Shown here in pieces: positions 1 through 8,021 of a stretch of DNA of 64,000 bases. Both the position numbers and the translations under genes were made by a program. Each line of letters opens with the position of its first letter. The stretch's first letter is position 1. Source of the DNA: Dolichospermum sp. FACHB-1091 (GTDB lineage Bacteria > Cyanobacteriota > Cyanobacteriia > Cyanobacteriales > Nostocaceae); the NCBI RefSeq assembly GCF_014697585.1, contig NZ_JACJSB010000001.1, forward strand, positions 124,001 to 188,000, read 5' to 3'. The notes under the pieces were generated by a model. It saw nothing but the letters and a program-made list of their open reading frames with translations, ran no database searches and was not told the origin of the DNA.

Positions 1-1287
1 CTGATAGATGCGGCAAAGGGTTTAGAACCACAAACGCGGAAACTGTTTGAAGTGTGTAAACTGCGGGGAATCCCGATTTTTACCTTTGTGAATAAACTTG
101 ATCGTCCGGGCAGAGAACCGATAGAATTACTAGATGAGATTGAGAAAGAATTGGGATTACAGACCTATGCAGTAAATTGGCCTATTGGTATGGGCGATCG
201 CTTTAAAGGAGTTTTTGACCGTCAACAACAGCAAATTCATTTATTTGAACGTAGCGCCCACGGTAGTCGGGAAGCAAAGCAAACTATCATAGATATAGGC
301 GATAGTAAAATTGAGGGATTATTAGAAAAAGAACTTTACCACCAACTTAAAGATGAATTAGAACTCTTAGAAGGAGTTTGTCCAGAACTAGATTTAGACT
401 TGGTACACGCTGGCAAAATGACCCCCGTGTTTTTTGGTAGTGCTATGACCAATTTTGGGGTAGAATTATTTCTGAGGAATTTTCTTAACTTTGCCCTCAA
501 ACCAGGAACACACAGCAGCAGCGTCGGGGATATTCCTCCTACTTATCCAGAATTTACGGGATTTATTTTCAAACTGCAAGCCAACATGGACCCAAAACAC
601 CGAGATAGAGTGGCTTTTGTCCGGGTCTGTACAGGTAAGTTTGAAAAAGATATGACAGTAAATCATGCCCGAACTGGCAAAGCTGTGCGTTTATCCCGTC
701 CCCAAAAACTGTTTGCTCAAGAAAGGGAATCTATTGATGTTGCTTATCCAGGGGATGTAATTGGTTTAAATAATCCAGGTGTTTTTGCGATTGGTGATAC
801 AATTTACACGGGTCAAAAGCTAGAATATGAGGGAATCCCTTATTTTTCGCCAGAATTGTTTGCTACATTGAGAAACCCCAACCCTTCTAAATTTAAGCAG
901 TTTCAAAAAGGTGTTTCCGAATTGCGAGAAGAAGGTGCTGTACAAATTATGTATTCAATTGATGAAGCCAAGCGTGAACCGATTTTAGCGGCTGTTGGTC
1001 AGTTGCAATTTGAAGTGGTACAGTTCCGCTTACAAAATGAGTACGGTGTAGAAACTATTTTGGATTTATTACCCTACAGTGTTGCGCGTTGGGTTGAAGG
1101 TGGTTGGGAAGCTTTAAAGCAGGTGGGACGTTTGTTCAATACTACCACTGTTAAAGATAGTATGGGACGACCAGTATTATTATTCCGCAACGAATGGAAT
1201 TGTCAACAGTTAGAGGGTGATCATCCAGAGTTGAAATTAACTGCTATTGCTCCTGTTTTTTCTCATCAACAAACAATTGAAACCTAG
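1..1287 (+). CDS. prfC: Peptide chain release factor 3 (RF3), C-terminal part
   Basis: RF3 is a translational GTPase that recycles RF1/RF2 from the ribosome after peptide release. The frame is open from base 1, so the gene starts outside the window; about 428 codons are present. The visible part opens in the G domain, just after the G3 region, with the NKLDRPGRE stretch (G4 motif NKxD, Asn then Lys-Leu-Asp), and continues through domains II and III. The segment with [20 protein letters not shown] is typical of the RF3 C-terminal domain. The stop lies only a few bases before a repeat element that begins at 1291. The family assignment is secure; the missing N-terminal P-loop part cannot be checked here. 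Confidence 0.93.
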   Translation: MIDAAKGLEPQTRKLFEVCKLRGIPIFTFVNKLDRPGREPIELLDEIEKELGLQTYAVNWPIGMGDRFKGVFDRQQQQIHLFERSAHGSREAKQTIIDIGDSKIEGLLEKELYHQLKDELELLEGVCPELDLDLVHAGKMTPVFFGSAMTNFGVELFLRNFLNFALKPGTHSSSVGDIPPTYPEFTGFIFKLQANMDPKHRDRVAFVRVCTGKFEKDMTVNHARTGKAVRLSRPQKLFAQERESIDVAYPGDVIGLNNPGVFAIGDTIYTGQKLEYEGIPYFSPELFATLRNPNPSKFKQFQKGVSELREEGAVQIMYSIDEAKREPILAAVGQLQFEVVQFRLQNEYGVETILDLLPYSVARWVEGGWEALKQVGRLFNTTTVKDSMGRPVLLFRNEWNCQQLEGDHPELKLTAIAPVFSHQQTIET

Positions 1288-1290
1288 ATA

Positions 1291-1449
1291 AGCAGGTTGG
1301 GGTTAAAAATTGTCGTTATAACAAGGGAACAGGTTACAGGGAACAGGGAACAGGTTACAGGGAACAGGTTACAGGGAACAGGTTACAGGGAACAGGTTAC
1401 AGGTTACAGGGAACAGGTACGAGGTTTTGGGCAACTTTACTTTTCGTTT
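1291..1449 (+). mobile_element. MITE-like element with internal heptamer array (copy A)
   Basis: The left end reads TA followed by AGCAGGTTGGGGTT and then a conserved block with TTGTCGTTAT and ACAAGGGAACAGG. A run of heptamers (GGGAACA, GGTTACA) follows to about 1419. The copy closes with the conserved GGTTTTGGGCAACTTTAC. The same left block is found at 14168, and in reverse orientation at about 16467 and 55270. The expected right terminal repeat is not seen; the copy runs into a different heptamer array. It begins 3 bases after the prfC stop codon. Confidence 0.6.
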
Positions 1450-1532
1450 TACCAATTACCCATTACCCATTACCCATTACCAATTACCCATTACCCATTA
1501 CCAATTACCCATTACCCATTACCAATCATCTC
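1450..1532 (+). repeat. Heptamer array, unit ATTACCC / ATTACCA
   Basis: About eleven tandem heptamers alternate between ATTACCC and ATTACCA, as in the short tandemly repeated repetitive sequences (STRRs) of heterocystous cyanobacteria. Similar arrays lie at 5211-5272 and, in reverse orientation, at 39232-39284. An open frame runs through this array and the neighbouring element but encodes only repeat-derived peptide, so I do not call a gene. Confidence 0.8.
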
Positions 1533-1613
1533 AAAATTTTGAATTTTTAATTACCAGGGTATCTCAATAAGCGTGCTTTTGTCACCTAAAACAGATTGGA
1601 GTACCGAATTTCT

Positions 1614-3746
1614 ATGCCTTCTCACGCTGAATCATGTTTACAGGCTGGTTTAGCTGCCCTCAAGCAGGGGAATTACCACACAGCAATAGCTAATCTTGAA
1701 CCACTAGCCAAAGTCCAAAACCAAGACAAGATTTATTTACAGGCACAAGTTGGGTTAGTTATGTCCTATGCTCGCACAGGTGAGGTCTCTAAAGCGATCG
1801 CTTTGTGCCAAAATTTGATTTCCAGTAGTAACCACCCCCAGGTGCAAGAGTGGGCTAAACGCGCTCTTGAAAACTTGTATAAGAGCAAAAACCGGAAACA
1901 AAAACCTCCCGAAACCCATACTGGAAATATTTCTGGTTTAAATGCTTCCCGACAAGAGCCACAAAATGGCTATGTTGGTGCTGATGATCATCACAATAAT
2001 ACCAAACCAGTTAGCGTTTATTGGCGGCAGGCTAGACGAGCTAAAGTATGGCAACCTATGCCTAAGCCTAATTTCATTTACTCAAGACTAATTGCTTGTT
2101 TGACATTTATAGCACTATTTTGGATGTGCAAAGAAATGTTTAAACTGGTATTGGGTTTAATTGCCCAAATTCTATATAAATTGCCATACTTACAGCCTCC
2201 CCAGGTTTTATATCATGATCCTAGTTCCTTGATTCTAGGATTATTTGTGATCTTAATGGTATTATCTCCTTGGTTACTCGACTGGTTACTAGGAAAATTT
2301 TTGGCTCAGAAAGAGTTATCCAAAGAGAAATTAAATTCCTACAGTCGGGAGACACTGAGGGTATTACAACGTACTTGTCAACAGCGACGCTGGCTTTGTC
2401 CCCAACTGAGAATCTTACCAATTTCTGCCCCCATAATCATTAGTTATGGCAACTTACCCCGTACAGCGAGAATAACTGTTAGTCAAGGTTTATTAGAACA
2501 ATTGGCTAATGATGAAATAGCAGCCATCTATGCTTTAAATTTAGGGCAAATTGGGCGTTGGGATTTTGTGGTGATGTCCCTAATCCTGTTAGTTACCTTA
2601 CCATTTTACGGATTATATCAGCAAATATCACTTTCGGCAAATCAACATCAAAGTAAAATTTGGCGTTGGCCAGCCACAGTTTTAGCGGCTATTATTTACG
2701 GAATTTGGTTTCTTCTAACTGGTACAGCCTTGCTAAATTCTCGATTAAGGCTTTATCATAGCGATCGCCAAGCTGCGGAAATTACTGGTAATCCCAATGG
2801 ACTCATTCGGGCTTTACTGAAAATTTCCATTGGTGTGGCTCATGATATCAACCTCAAAGAACATACCAGTTGGCAACTAGAAAGCCTGAATCTTCTTGCT
2901 CCTGTTGCATATCAACATAGCATAGTCTTAGGTAGTATAGCTGGTCATCTACCCTTTGAATCATTTTTCCAGTGGGAAAACTTTCATCCCTATCGCCAAT
3001 GGTTGACAATTAATAGTAGTCATCCTTTAATGGGCGATCGCATTGAACGTCTTTGTCAAATAGCTCGCTACTGGCATTTAAACACAGAATTGTACCAAAT
3101 AACCCCACAACAGCCGATTCTAATCCCTCTCCAATCTTTTTTATTACAAATTGCCCCTTGGTTGGGAATCCCGCTGGGTGTTATATTGGCTGGTCTGACT
3201 TGGTTACTTTGGCAAACAGCTTATGCTATGCACTTGTTAAACTTGAAGTGGATCTATGACGACTGGTATTTTGTTCTGGGTTTTGTGTTAATTGGCTTTA
3301 GCATTGGTACACTGATACAGATAAATGCTTTATTTCCCAAGATTACAGATGTTAATGTCCAAAAAGACGAAAACTTCATCAGCCTACTTGCAGATCCGTC
3401 AATTTTACCAATTGATAGCATTAAAGTCCGTTTTACTGGTAAACTATTAGGCCGTCCTGGAATTGATAATTGTCTAGCACCAGACCTAATTCTGAAATCT
3501 AGCCAAGGTTTAATGAAATTACATCATATTCCTGGGCTAGGAAAGTCATTCCACCCTCAAGACCTAATTGGTAAACAGATTATTGTTAGAGGTTGGTTAC
3601 GACGCAGGGGGACTCCCTGGATAGATATCCAAAGCCTAGAAACTGAAGATGGCAAAAAAATCAATAGCCCTCATTCTATTTGGATGCTGGCCATTGCTAT
3701 TTTAGCTCAAGGCTGGGGTGCTTATATTGTGCTGGTGGGTCATTAG
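1614..3746 (+). CDS. M48-like membrane protein with degenerate zinc site
   Basis: A 710-residue membrane protein. Residues 1-95 look like a TPR-type helical repeat. About seven hydrophobic segments follow, and a C-terminal globular part (about residues 580-680) resembles a small beta domain. The central region aligns by eye with M48 (HtpX-like) peptidases: ITVSQGLLEQL, then NDEIAAIYALNLGQIG, then DRQAAEITGNPNGLIRALLK, then SHPLMGDRIERL. The zinc motif HExxH is replaced by LNLGQ, and no acidic third ligand is evident, so proteolysis is unlikely. I chose ATG 1614 with GGAG at 1598 over the in-frame TTG at 1596. It is probably an inner-membrane protein of unknown role. Confidence 0.75.
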   Translation: MPSHAESCLQAGLAALKQGNYHTAIANLEPLAKVQNQDKIYLQAQVGLVMSYARTGEVSKAIALCQNLISSSNHPQVQEWAKRALENLYKSKNRKQKPPETHTGNISGLNASRQEPQNGYVGADDHHNNTKPVSVYWRQARRAKVWQPMPKPNFIYSRLIACLTFIALFWMCKEMFKLVLGLIAQILYKLPYLQPPQVLYHDPSSLILGLFVILMVLSPWLLDWLLGKFLAQKELSKEKLNSYSRETLRVLQRTCQQRRWLCPQLRILPISAPIIISYGNLPRTARITVSQGLLEQLANDEIAAIYALNLGQIGRWDFVVMSLILLVTLPFYGLYQQISLSANQHQSKIWRWPATVLAAIIYGIWFLLTGTALLNSRLRLYHSDRQAAEITGNPNGLIRALLKISIGVAHDINLKEHTSWQLESLNLLAPVAYQHSIVLGSIAGHLPFESFFQWENFHPYRQWLTINSSHPLMGDRIERLCQIARYWHLNTELYQITPQQPILIPLQSFLLQIAPWLGIPLGVILAGLTWLLWQTAYAMHLLNLKWIYDDWYFVLGFVLIGFSIGTLIQINALFPKITDVNVQKDENFISLLADPSILPIDSIKVRFTGKLLGRPGIDNCLAPDLILKSSQGLMKLHHIPGLGKSFHPQDLIGKQIIVRGWLRRRGTPWIDIQSLETEDGKKINSPHSIWMLAIAILAQGWGAYIVLVGH

Positions 3747-4205
3747 TCCGTTGTCCGTTGTTATTAGTAAAAAATTTTTCCCCCTTGCCTCTTCCCTTAA
3801 AATGTGTTTCATGCTACGATGAGATCATAATATCGGCCTTTAGCTGTTGGCAGAAAAGTTTCTGCGGAACTAGCTACATAGGAAATACCATGATAATGTT
3901 AACTAATGGTATTTTATTCTGCGGGCAAGAATTAAGAAGAATGAATTTACTGTGGTGGATAGTTGGCTATTAAATTTACAATTCCAAAAATTAAGGTGAT
4001 ATTAACCCACGAGTGCAGTTATGCCTTCGTGCCAAATAAGCTTGATCACAACAAAAAACTGTATTCTATAAGTTGATAGTTGGGATTGAAAAAATTGGTT
4101 TGTGGTGGTTTTAGTCCATAGTATCTATTCAAAAGCCAAAGCCAATTGATTGTTTTTTTGTCTTGCTCTGTTTATCTGTTTATTCCCAATCTGGAGGTAT
4201 AGTCC
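3747..4205 (+). other. Intergenic region and probable long leader of the RRM gene
   Basis: No convincing gene is visible in these 459 bases. Genes for cyanobacterial Rbp proteins often have long AU-rich leaders involved in cold induction. The AT-rich stretch ending in the strong ribosome site GGAGG at 4193 fits this, but no promoter can be fixed from the sequence. Confidence 0.4.
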
Positions 4206-4718
4206 ATGTCAATTCGCCTATATATAGGAAATCTGCCCAAAGAAGAAATAGATCGTCAAGAGTTACAAGCTGTTTTTGCAGAAGAAGGAGATGGTGTCAC
4301 CACTAAACTAATTAAAGACCGGAAAACAGGCAAATGTCGTGGCTTCGGTTTTTTGACGGTGAATAATGACGAACAAGCAGATCAAATTATTGAAAAATAT
4401 AATGGTCAATTGTTTAAAGACACACCCATCAAGTTAGAAAAGGCCTTACCAAGAACTAAAGGTGAGGAAGGTGGTGAAGAACAACCACAAACCCCCAAAC
4501 CAGTTCTTCAAGGTACTAGCGCCCCTGTTCCTAGCAGCAATAAAGAAGGCGGCCGTCGGGAGAAAAGCAAGAAATCCCGACGCGGCGGCGGTGGTGGTGG
4601 TGGCAGTGCGCGTGAGACTGCTGCAAATGTTGAAACTGAAGCAATTCGTCCAGATCCCCGTTGGGCGGCGGAGTTAGAAAAGCTGAAGGAAATGTTGGCT
4701 GCACAAGCTACCAACTAG
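4206..4718 (+). CDS. RNA-binding protein with one RRM and glycine-rich tail (Rbp family)
   Basis: A 170-residue RNA-binding protein. The single RRM occupies about residues 1-80, with RNP2 as LYIGNL (5-10) and RNP1 as CRGFGFLTV near residue 40. A charged linker leads to a basic segment (KKSRRGGGGGGG) and an acidic, helical C-terminus. Cyanobacterial Rbp proteins of this type bind RNA in the cytoplasm and are often cold-induced; some help locate mRNAs at the thylakoid. The start is supported by GGAGG 8 bases upstream. The gene ends in a clean intrinsic terminator and appears monocistronic. Confidence 0.9.
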   Translation: MSIRLYIGNLPKEEIDRQELQAVFAEEGDGVTTKLIKDRKTGKCRGFGFLTVNNDEQADQIIEKYNGQLFKDTPIKLEKALPRTKGEEGGEEQPQTPKPVLQGTSAPVPSSNKEGGRREKSKKSRRGGGGGGGSARETAANVETEAIRPDPRWAAELEKLKEMLAAQATN

Positions 4719-4738
4719 ATTGCTTGTTTAATCAATAC

Positions 4739-4766
4739 GCTTTAAGAATTATTCTTAAAGCTTTTT
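4739..4766 (+). terminator. Rho-independent terminator of the RRM gene
   Basis: A perfect 10-bp stem pairs GCTTTAAGAA (4739-4748) with TTCTTAAAGC (4752-4761) across a 3-base loop. Five T residues follow. It lies 20 bases after the RRM stop codon. Confidence 0.85.
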
Positions 4767-5980
4767 GGCATACCGACTTCCTGGAAAGCTAGTCTGAAAA
4801 GGAAGTTATGGTTATATTAGCTTGGCTATAATTCATAAATTGCTTCTACAATATATATTTTTACAAATACTATATTATTAGTAATAAGCGCATTTATATA
4901 CATATAAACTTAGTTATTAACGTAACCTGCTATTTAGGCACATTCTCAGTGGATTTTGGATTTACGATTTTGGATTTTGGATTGACTCCACCCTCAAGTA
5001 TGGAGCTTGGGGATTTTAGATTAGCAATTTTGGATTAGTTCTGCCCTGAAATTGTAGGGGTCAACGGCCGTACGGGTCAACGGCCGTTGCCCCCTACTTG
5101 TACCGAAAATTCCCAATCTAAAATCTAAAATCTAAAATCTAAAATTTCTTGGTCAGAATCAGAATGTCCAATATTAAAGGATAAACAGGATGAAAACAGG
5201 GGTTTTATCCCCAATTACCAATTACCTATTACCAATTACCTATTACCAATTACCCATTACCCATTACCAGTCTCAACTAGATAACTAGCAACTTGAGTTA
5301 TTATACAAGTTATTACACATAAGTGCTGTGATTAGTCTGACTGGTTGAGCGTGTAGAAATTTATTTTGTCTTCAGGTAAAGACCAAATTCCCTTAATAAG
5401 CAGTGTAGGCAGCCAGACATGGTTATTTGCACTGCTTAGTTTTGGAGTTTTTTAAGACTTGAGAGCATAATTACACAAAATTTGGAATTTTTTGCGAAAA
5501 TTGTAGCTAACGTAACAAAACTTATAGAAATATAATAATAGTATAAGTGAACACACTTGGCTAAATTAAATTAGTGCTTTTTGAACATAATGGCAATTGA
5601 AGTAATGTTTTCAGGGATTTAACTTTGTTGTATTTGGTTTGATGGACATTATTGTAATTATTTGAAACGTGCAAATCATGAACTAGAAATATCTAAAAGG
5701 ATGTGACGTTGCGACTTGAGATAGGTTTTATCATGGACTAACTAGTATATCATGATAGATCATATTCGCTTTTCCATATAAAAAGATAGATATTTCTATC
5801 TATAGAAGGTATTAAATAGAAATATAGAATGTAGGAGAGGTTAATCAATATTTTGGCAATAATCAAGATAGAATAAATATTAATTATTCAAAGTTAGCCA
5901 AGAAAACACAGATTTCAGTTTAATAAGCACAAGTTGAAAAGACACTTATATCTTGTTAAAATTAGGAAAATCACAAATCT
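4767..5980. other. Repeat-rich, gene-free spacer before the GT4 gene
   Basis: No gene is supported in these 1.2 kb. At 4952-5040 there are TTTTGGAT / TTTTAGAT repeats, and at 5112-5145 the inverted form ATCTAAA in tandem. Between them, two copies of GGGTCAACGGCCGT abut (about 5057-5084) around palindromic CAACGGCCGTTG. ATTACC heptamers fill 5211-5272. From 5280 to 5980 the DNA is AT-rich with no clear repeats and may include a long leader for the downstream gene. Confidence 0.6.
5397..5453 (+). terminator. Candidate hairpin with T-rich tail
   Basis: TAAGCAGTG (5397-5405) pairs with CACTGCTTA (5430-5438) across a 24-base loop. The tail GTTTTGGAGTTTTTT follows. No coding gene lies upstream for 600 bases, so this could end a small transcript or be chance in AT-rich DNA. 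Confidence 0.3.
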
Positions 5981-7249
5981 ATGAAAGCTACCACAAAAAA
6001 ACACATCGCCTTAATTTCAGTTCACGGTGATCCAGCAATTGAAATAGGTAGAGAAGAGGCAGGAGGACAAAATGTTTATGTCCGCCAAGTGGGTGAAGCC
6101 CTGGCACAGCTAGGATGGCAGGTGGATATGTTTAGCAGGAGAGTCAGTGCTGATCAAGAAACGATAGTAGAACATAGTTCTAATTGTCGGACTATTCGCT
6201 TAACAGCAGGTCCTGTAGAATTTGTGTCAAGAGATCATGGTTTTCAGTATTTACCAGAATTTGTGGATCAGTTAATAAAATTCCAGAAAGAAGCCGGGAT
6301 TAATTATGATTTGGTTCATACCAACTATTGGTTATCTGGTTGGGTAGGAATGGAATTGAAAAAAAGACTGGGAATTAAACAGGTTCATACCTACCATTCC
6401 TTAGGAGTGATCAAATACAAGACCATAGAAAATATTCCGCTGGTAGCAAGTCAACGTTTATTAGTGGAAAAAGAAATATTAGAAACAGTAGAAAGAATTG
6501 TTGCCACTAGTCCCCAAGAACAGGAACATATGCGATCGCTTGTTTCTCAAAAAGGGGAAATTGATATTATTCCCTGTGGTACAGATATTCAGCAGTTTGG
6601 TTCAGTGACCAGAGAAGCAGCCAGAACCAGATTAGAAATTGATCCAGAAGCTAAAGTGGTTTTATATGTAGGTAGATTTGACCCCCGGAAAGGCATAGAA
6701 ACCTTAGTGCGGGCAGTAAGGGAGTCTAAGTTCTATGAGTCGAAACAATTGCAATTGATTATTGGTGGTGGTTGTACACCAGGTAATAGTGATGCTAAGG
6801 AACGCGATCGCATAGCAGGAATTGTTAACGAGTTGGGTATGGACGAATGTACGTCTTTGCCAGGCTGTTTGAGTCGAGAGATATTACCATCTTATTATGC
6901 CGCTGCGGATGTTTGTGTAGTTCCTAGTCACTACGAACCCTTTGGACTGGTAGCTATCGAGGCCATGGCCTGTGGTACACCTGTAGTCGCTAGTGATGTC
7001 GGTGGCCTGCAATTTACCGTAGTTAATGAAGAAACTGGTTTATTAGTACCACCGCAAAATGTCCCTGCTTTTAATCACGCTATTGATCAAATTCTCAGTC
7101 ATCCTCAATGGCAGCAAGAATTAGGAAAAGCAGCTAAAAAGCGTGTTAGTGATAAATTTAGCTGGCATGGTGTAGCTAGTCAGCTAGATAAACTATATAC
7201 CCAACTGTTGCAGCAATCTGTGAGAGAACCTGTATTAGTTGGTAAATAG
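5981..7249 (+). CDS. GT4 glycosyltransferase, probably sucrose-phosphate synthase-like
   Basis: A 422-residue soluble GT-B glycosyltransferase. The N-terminus has the acceptor-side loop EEAGGQNVYVRQ typical of the sucrose-phosphate/sucrose synthase branch of GT4. The C-terminal Rossmann half has VLYVGRFDPRKGIETLV and the EPFGLVAIEAMACGTPVVAS nucleotide-sugar signature. The length matches the minimal, glucosyltransferase-only SPS enzymes known from Anabaena, which make sucrose-6-phosphate from UDP/ADP-glucose and fructose-6-phosphate; no phosphatase domain is fused. A GH100 invertase lies at 35272, giving both ends of sucrose metabolism in the window. Another GT4 specificity cannot be excluded. 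ATG 5981 has AGGA about 10 bases upstream. Confidence 0.7.
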   Translation: MKATTKKHIALISVHGDPAIEIGREEAGGQNVYVRQVGEALAQLGWQVDMFSRRVSADQETIVEHSSNCRTIRLTAGPVEFVSRDHGFQYLPEFVDQLIKFQKEAGINYDLVHTNYWLSGWVGMELKKRLGIKQVHTYHSLGVIKYKTIENIPLVASQRLLVEKEILETVERIVATSPQEQEHMRSLVSQKGEIDIIPCGTDIQQFGSVTREAARTRLEIDPEAKVVLYVGRFDPRKGIETLVRAVRESKFYESKQLQLIIGGGCTPGNSDAKERDRIAGIVNELGMDECTSLPGCLSREILPSYYAAADVCVVPSHYEPFGLVAIEAMACGTPVVASDVGGLQFTVVNEETGLLVPPQNVPAFNHAIDQILSHPQWQQELGKAAKKRVSDKFSWHGVASQLDKLYTQLLQQSVREPVLVGK

Positions 7250-7372
7250 GCAAAAATGGCCAATTACCAATTACCAATCACCAATGACCAGATCATTGGT
7301 GCATGGTTGTAAGATAGGAAAGGATTAACTAAGCTCCAAAAGCCCTAAACATACTTGCAGTTAGATGGTAAG

Positions 7373-7648
7373 ATGATGGAAGTTCAAGAAATCAAAAAAT
7401 TCCCTAAACCCAGGAAACCAGACAGCGAATCTCAAAATTTTCAGCACGTTAAGATTCTTGACTGTAACCAACCAGTTTGTAGAGTGATTTGTGAGTGTTG
7501 GCACTGCAAACAAGGGATATTATGTGAGGTAGACGTATCATCTTCGCAGTATTTAGAGGTAGAATGTCCAAATTGTGGCAGAAGCGCCGTCAGGTTAATG
7601 GCAGAAAAGGTGATTTCTACTACACCTATACCCTCACCCTGGCAATAA
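7373..7648 (+). CDS. Small zinc-ribbon protein, unknown function
   Basis: A 91-residue protein not assigned to a named family. Two Cys pairs (CWHC in ECWHCKQG and CPNC in CPNCGR) about 30 residues apart should bind one zinc ion as a ribbon. The N-terminus is basic and proline-containing. ATG 7373, or the adjacent ATG 7376, is preferred over an in-frame TTG at 7355 that lacks a better ribosome site. It follows the GT4 gene by about 120 bases on the same strand, with an ATTACCA heptamer fragment between them. DNA or RNA binding is possible but unproven. Confidence 0.55.
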   Translation: MMEVQEIKKFPKPRKPDSESQNFQHVKILDCNQPVCRVICECWHCKQGILCEVDVSSSQYLEVECPNCGRSAVRLMAEKVISTTPIPSPWQ

Positions 7649-7708
7649 ACAGCATTCAGCTTCAACAGATACATAACTGCTGATACTCGGATAACTGATT
7701 TTTGTTAA

Positions 7709-7760
7709 AGGATGTTTTAAAAGAAAATGGCCATTTATGGCTAATCTTGACAAACATCCT
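7709..7760. repeat. Short inverted-repeat element with AGGATGTTT ends
   Basis: AGGATGTTT (7709-7717) is mirrored by AAACATCCT (7752-7760). A second palindrome, AAATGGCCATTT, lies inside. The same end sequence bounds the 195-bp element at 57749-57943, and a single end occurs near 21763-21785. Confidence 0.5.
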
Positions 7761-7910
7761 CTAAAACAGATTTATTTAGCTGCGCTTTTGAAAACCCCTT
7801 TATTATAGCTCACGCAGAAGCGCGGAGGTCGCAGAGGCAGAAGAAAAGGAAATTTTTGCACATACAGCAGTTTTCGATATTCACAAAGTACAGATATTAA
7901 TGATAAAACT

Positions 7911-7940
7911 CTTGTGGTGCGGGCATCTTGCCCGCACAAG
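7911..7940. repeat. Dispersed palindrome, GCGGGCA-TCT-TGCCCGC family
   Basis: The arms CTTGTG and CACAAG enclose GCGGGCA and TGCCCGC. Related copies occur at 19674-19698 and 35217-35241, always in spacers. Confidence 0.7.
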
Positions 7941-8021
7941 GTGTAATATATATATTTATTATATAGAATTGCTATGTAATCAGTTATTTTAGCCAAAAAT
8001 AAATCAAAAGGGAAATTAAAT

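Larger units (their letters stand above)
7649..8021. other. Spacer holding two short palindromic elements
   Basis: No gene is seen. The spacer holds the inverted-repeat element at 7709-7760, a HIP-poor stretch containing CGCAGAAGCGCGGAGG, and the GCGGGC palindrome at 7911-7940. An AAAAGGGA ribosome site for the restriction enzyme gene lies near 8007. Confidence 0.5.

Noticed and set aside
1297-1542. 81-codon open frame after prfC
   Set aside because: It runs entirely through heptamer repeats (period 7, so all frames stay open); the peptide is repeat-derived.
3680-3973. 97-codon frame overlapping the end of the M48-like gene
   Set aside because: Out of frame with a well-supported gene for its first part, with no ribosome site or family resemblance.
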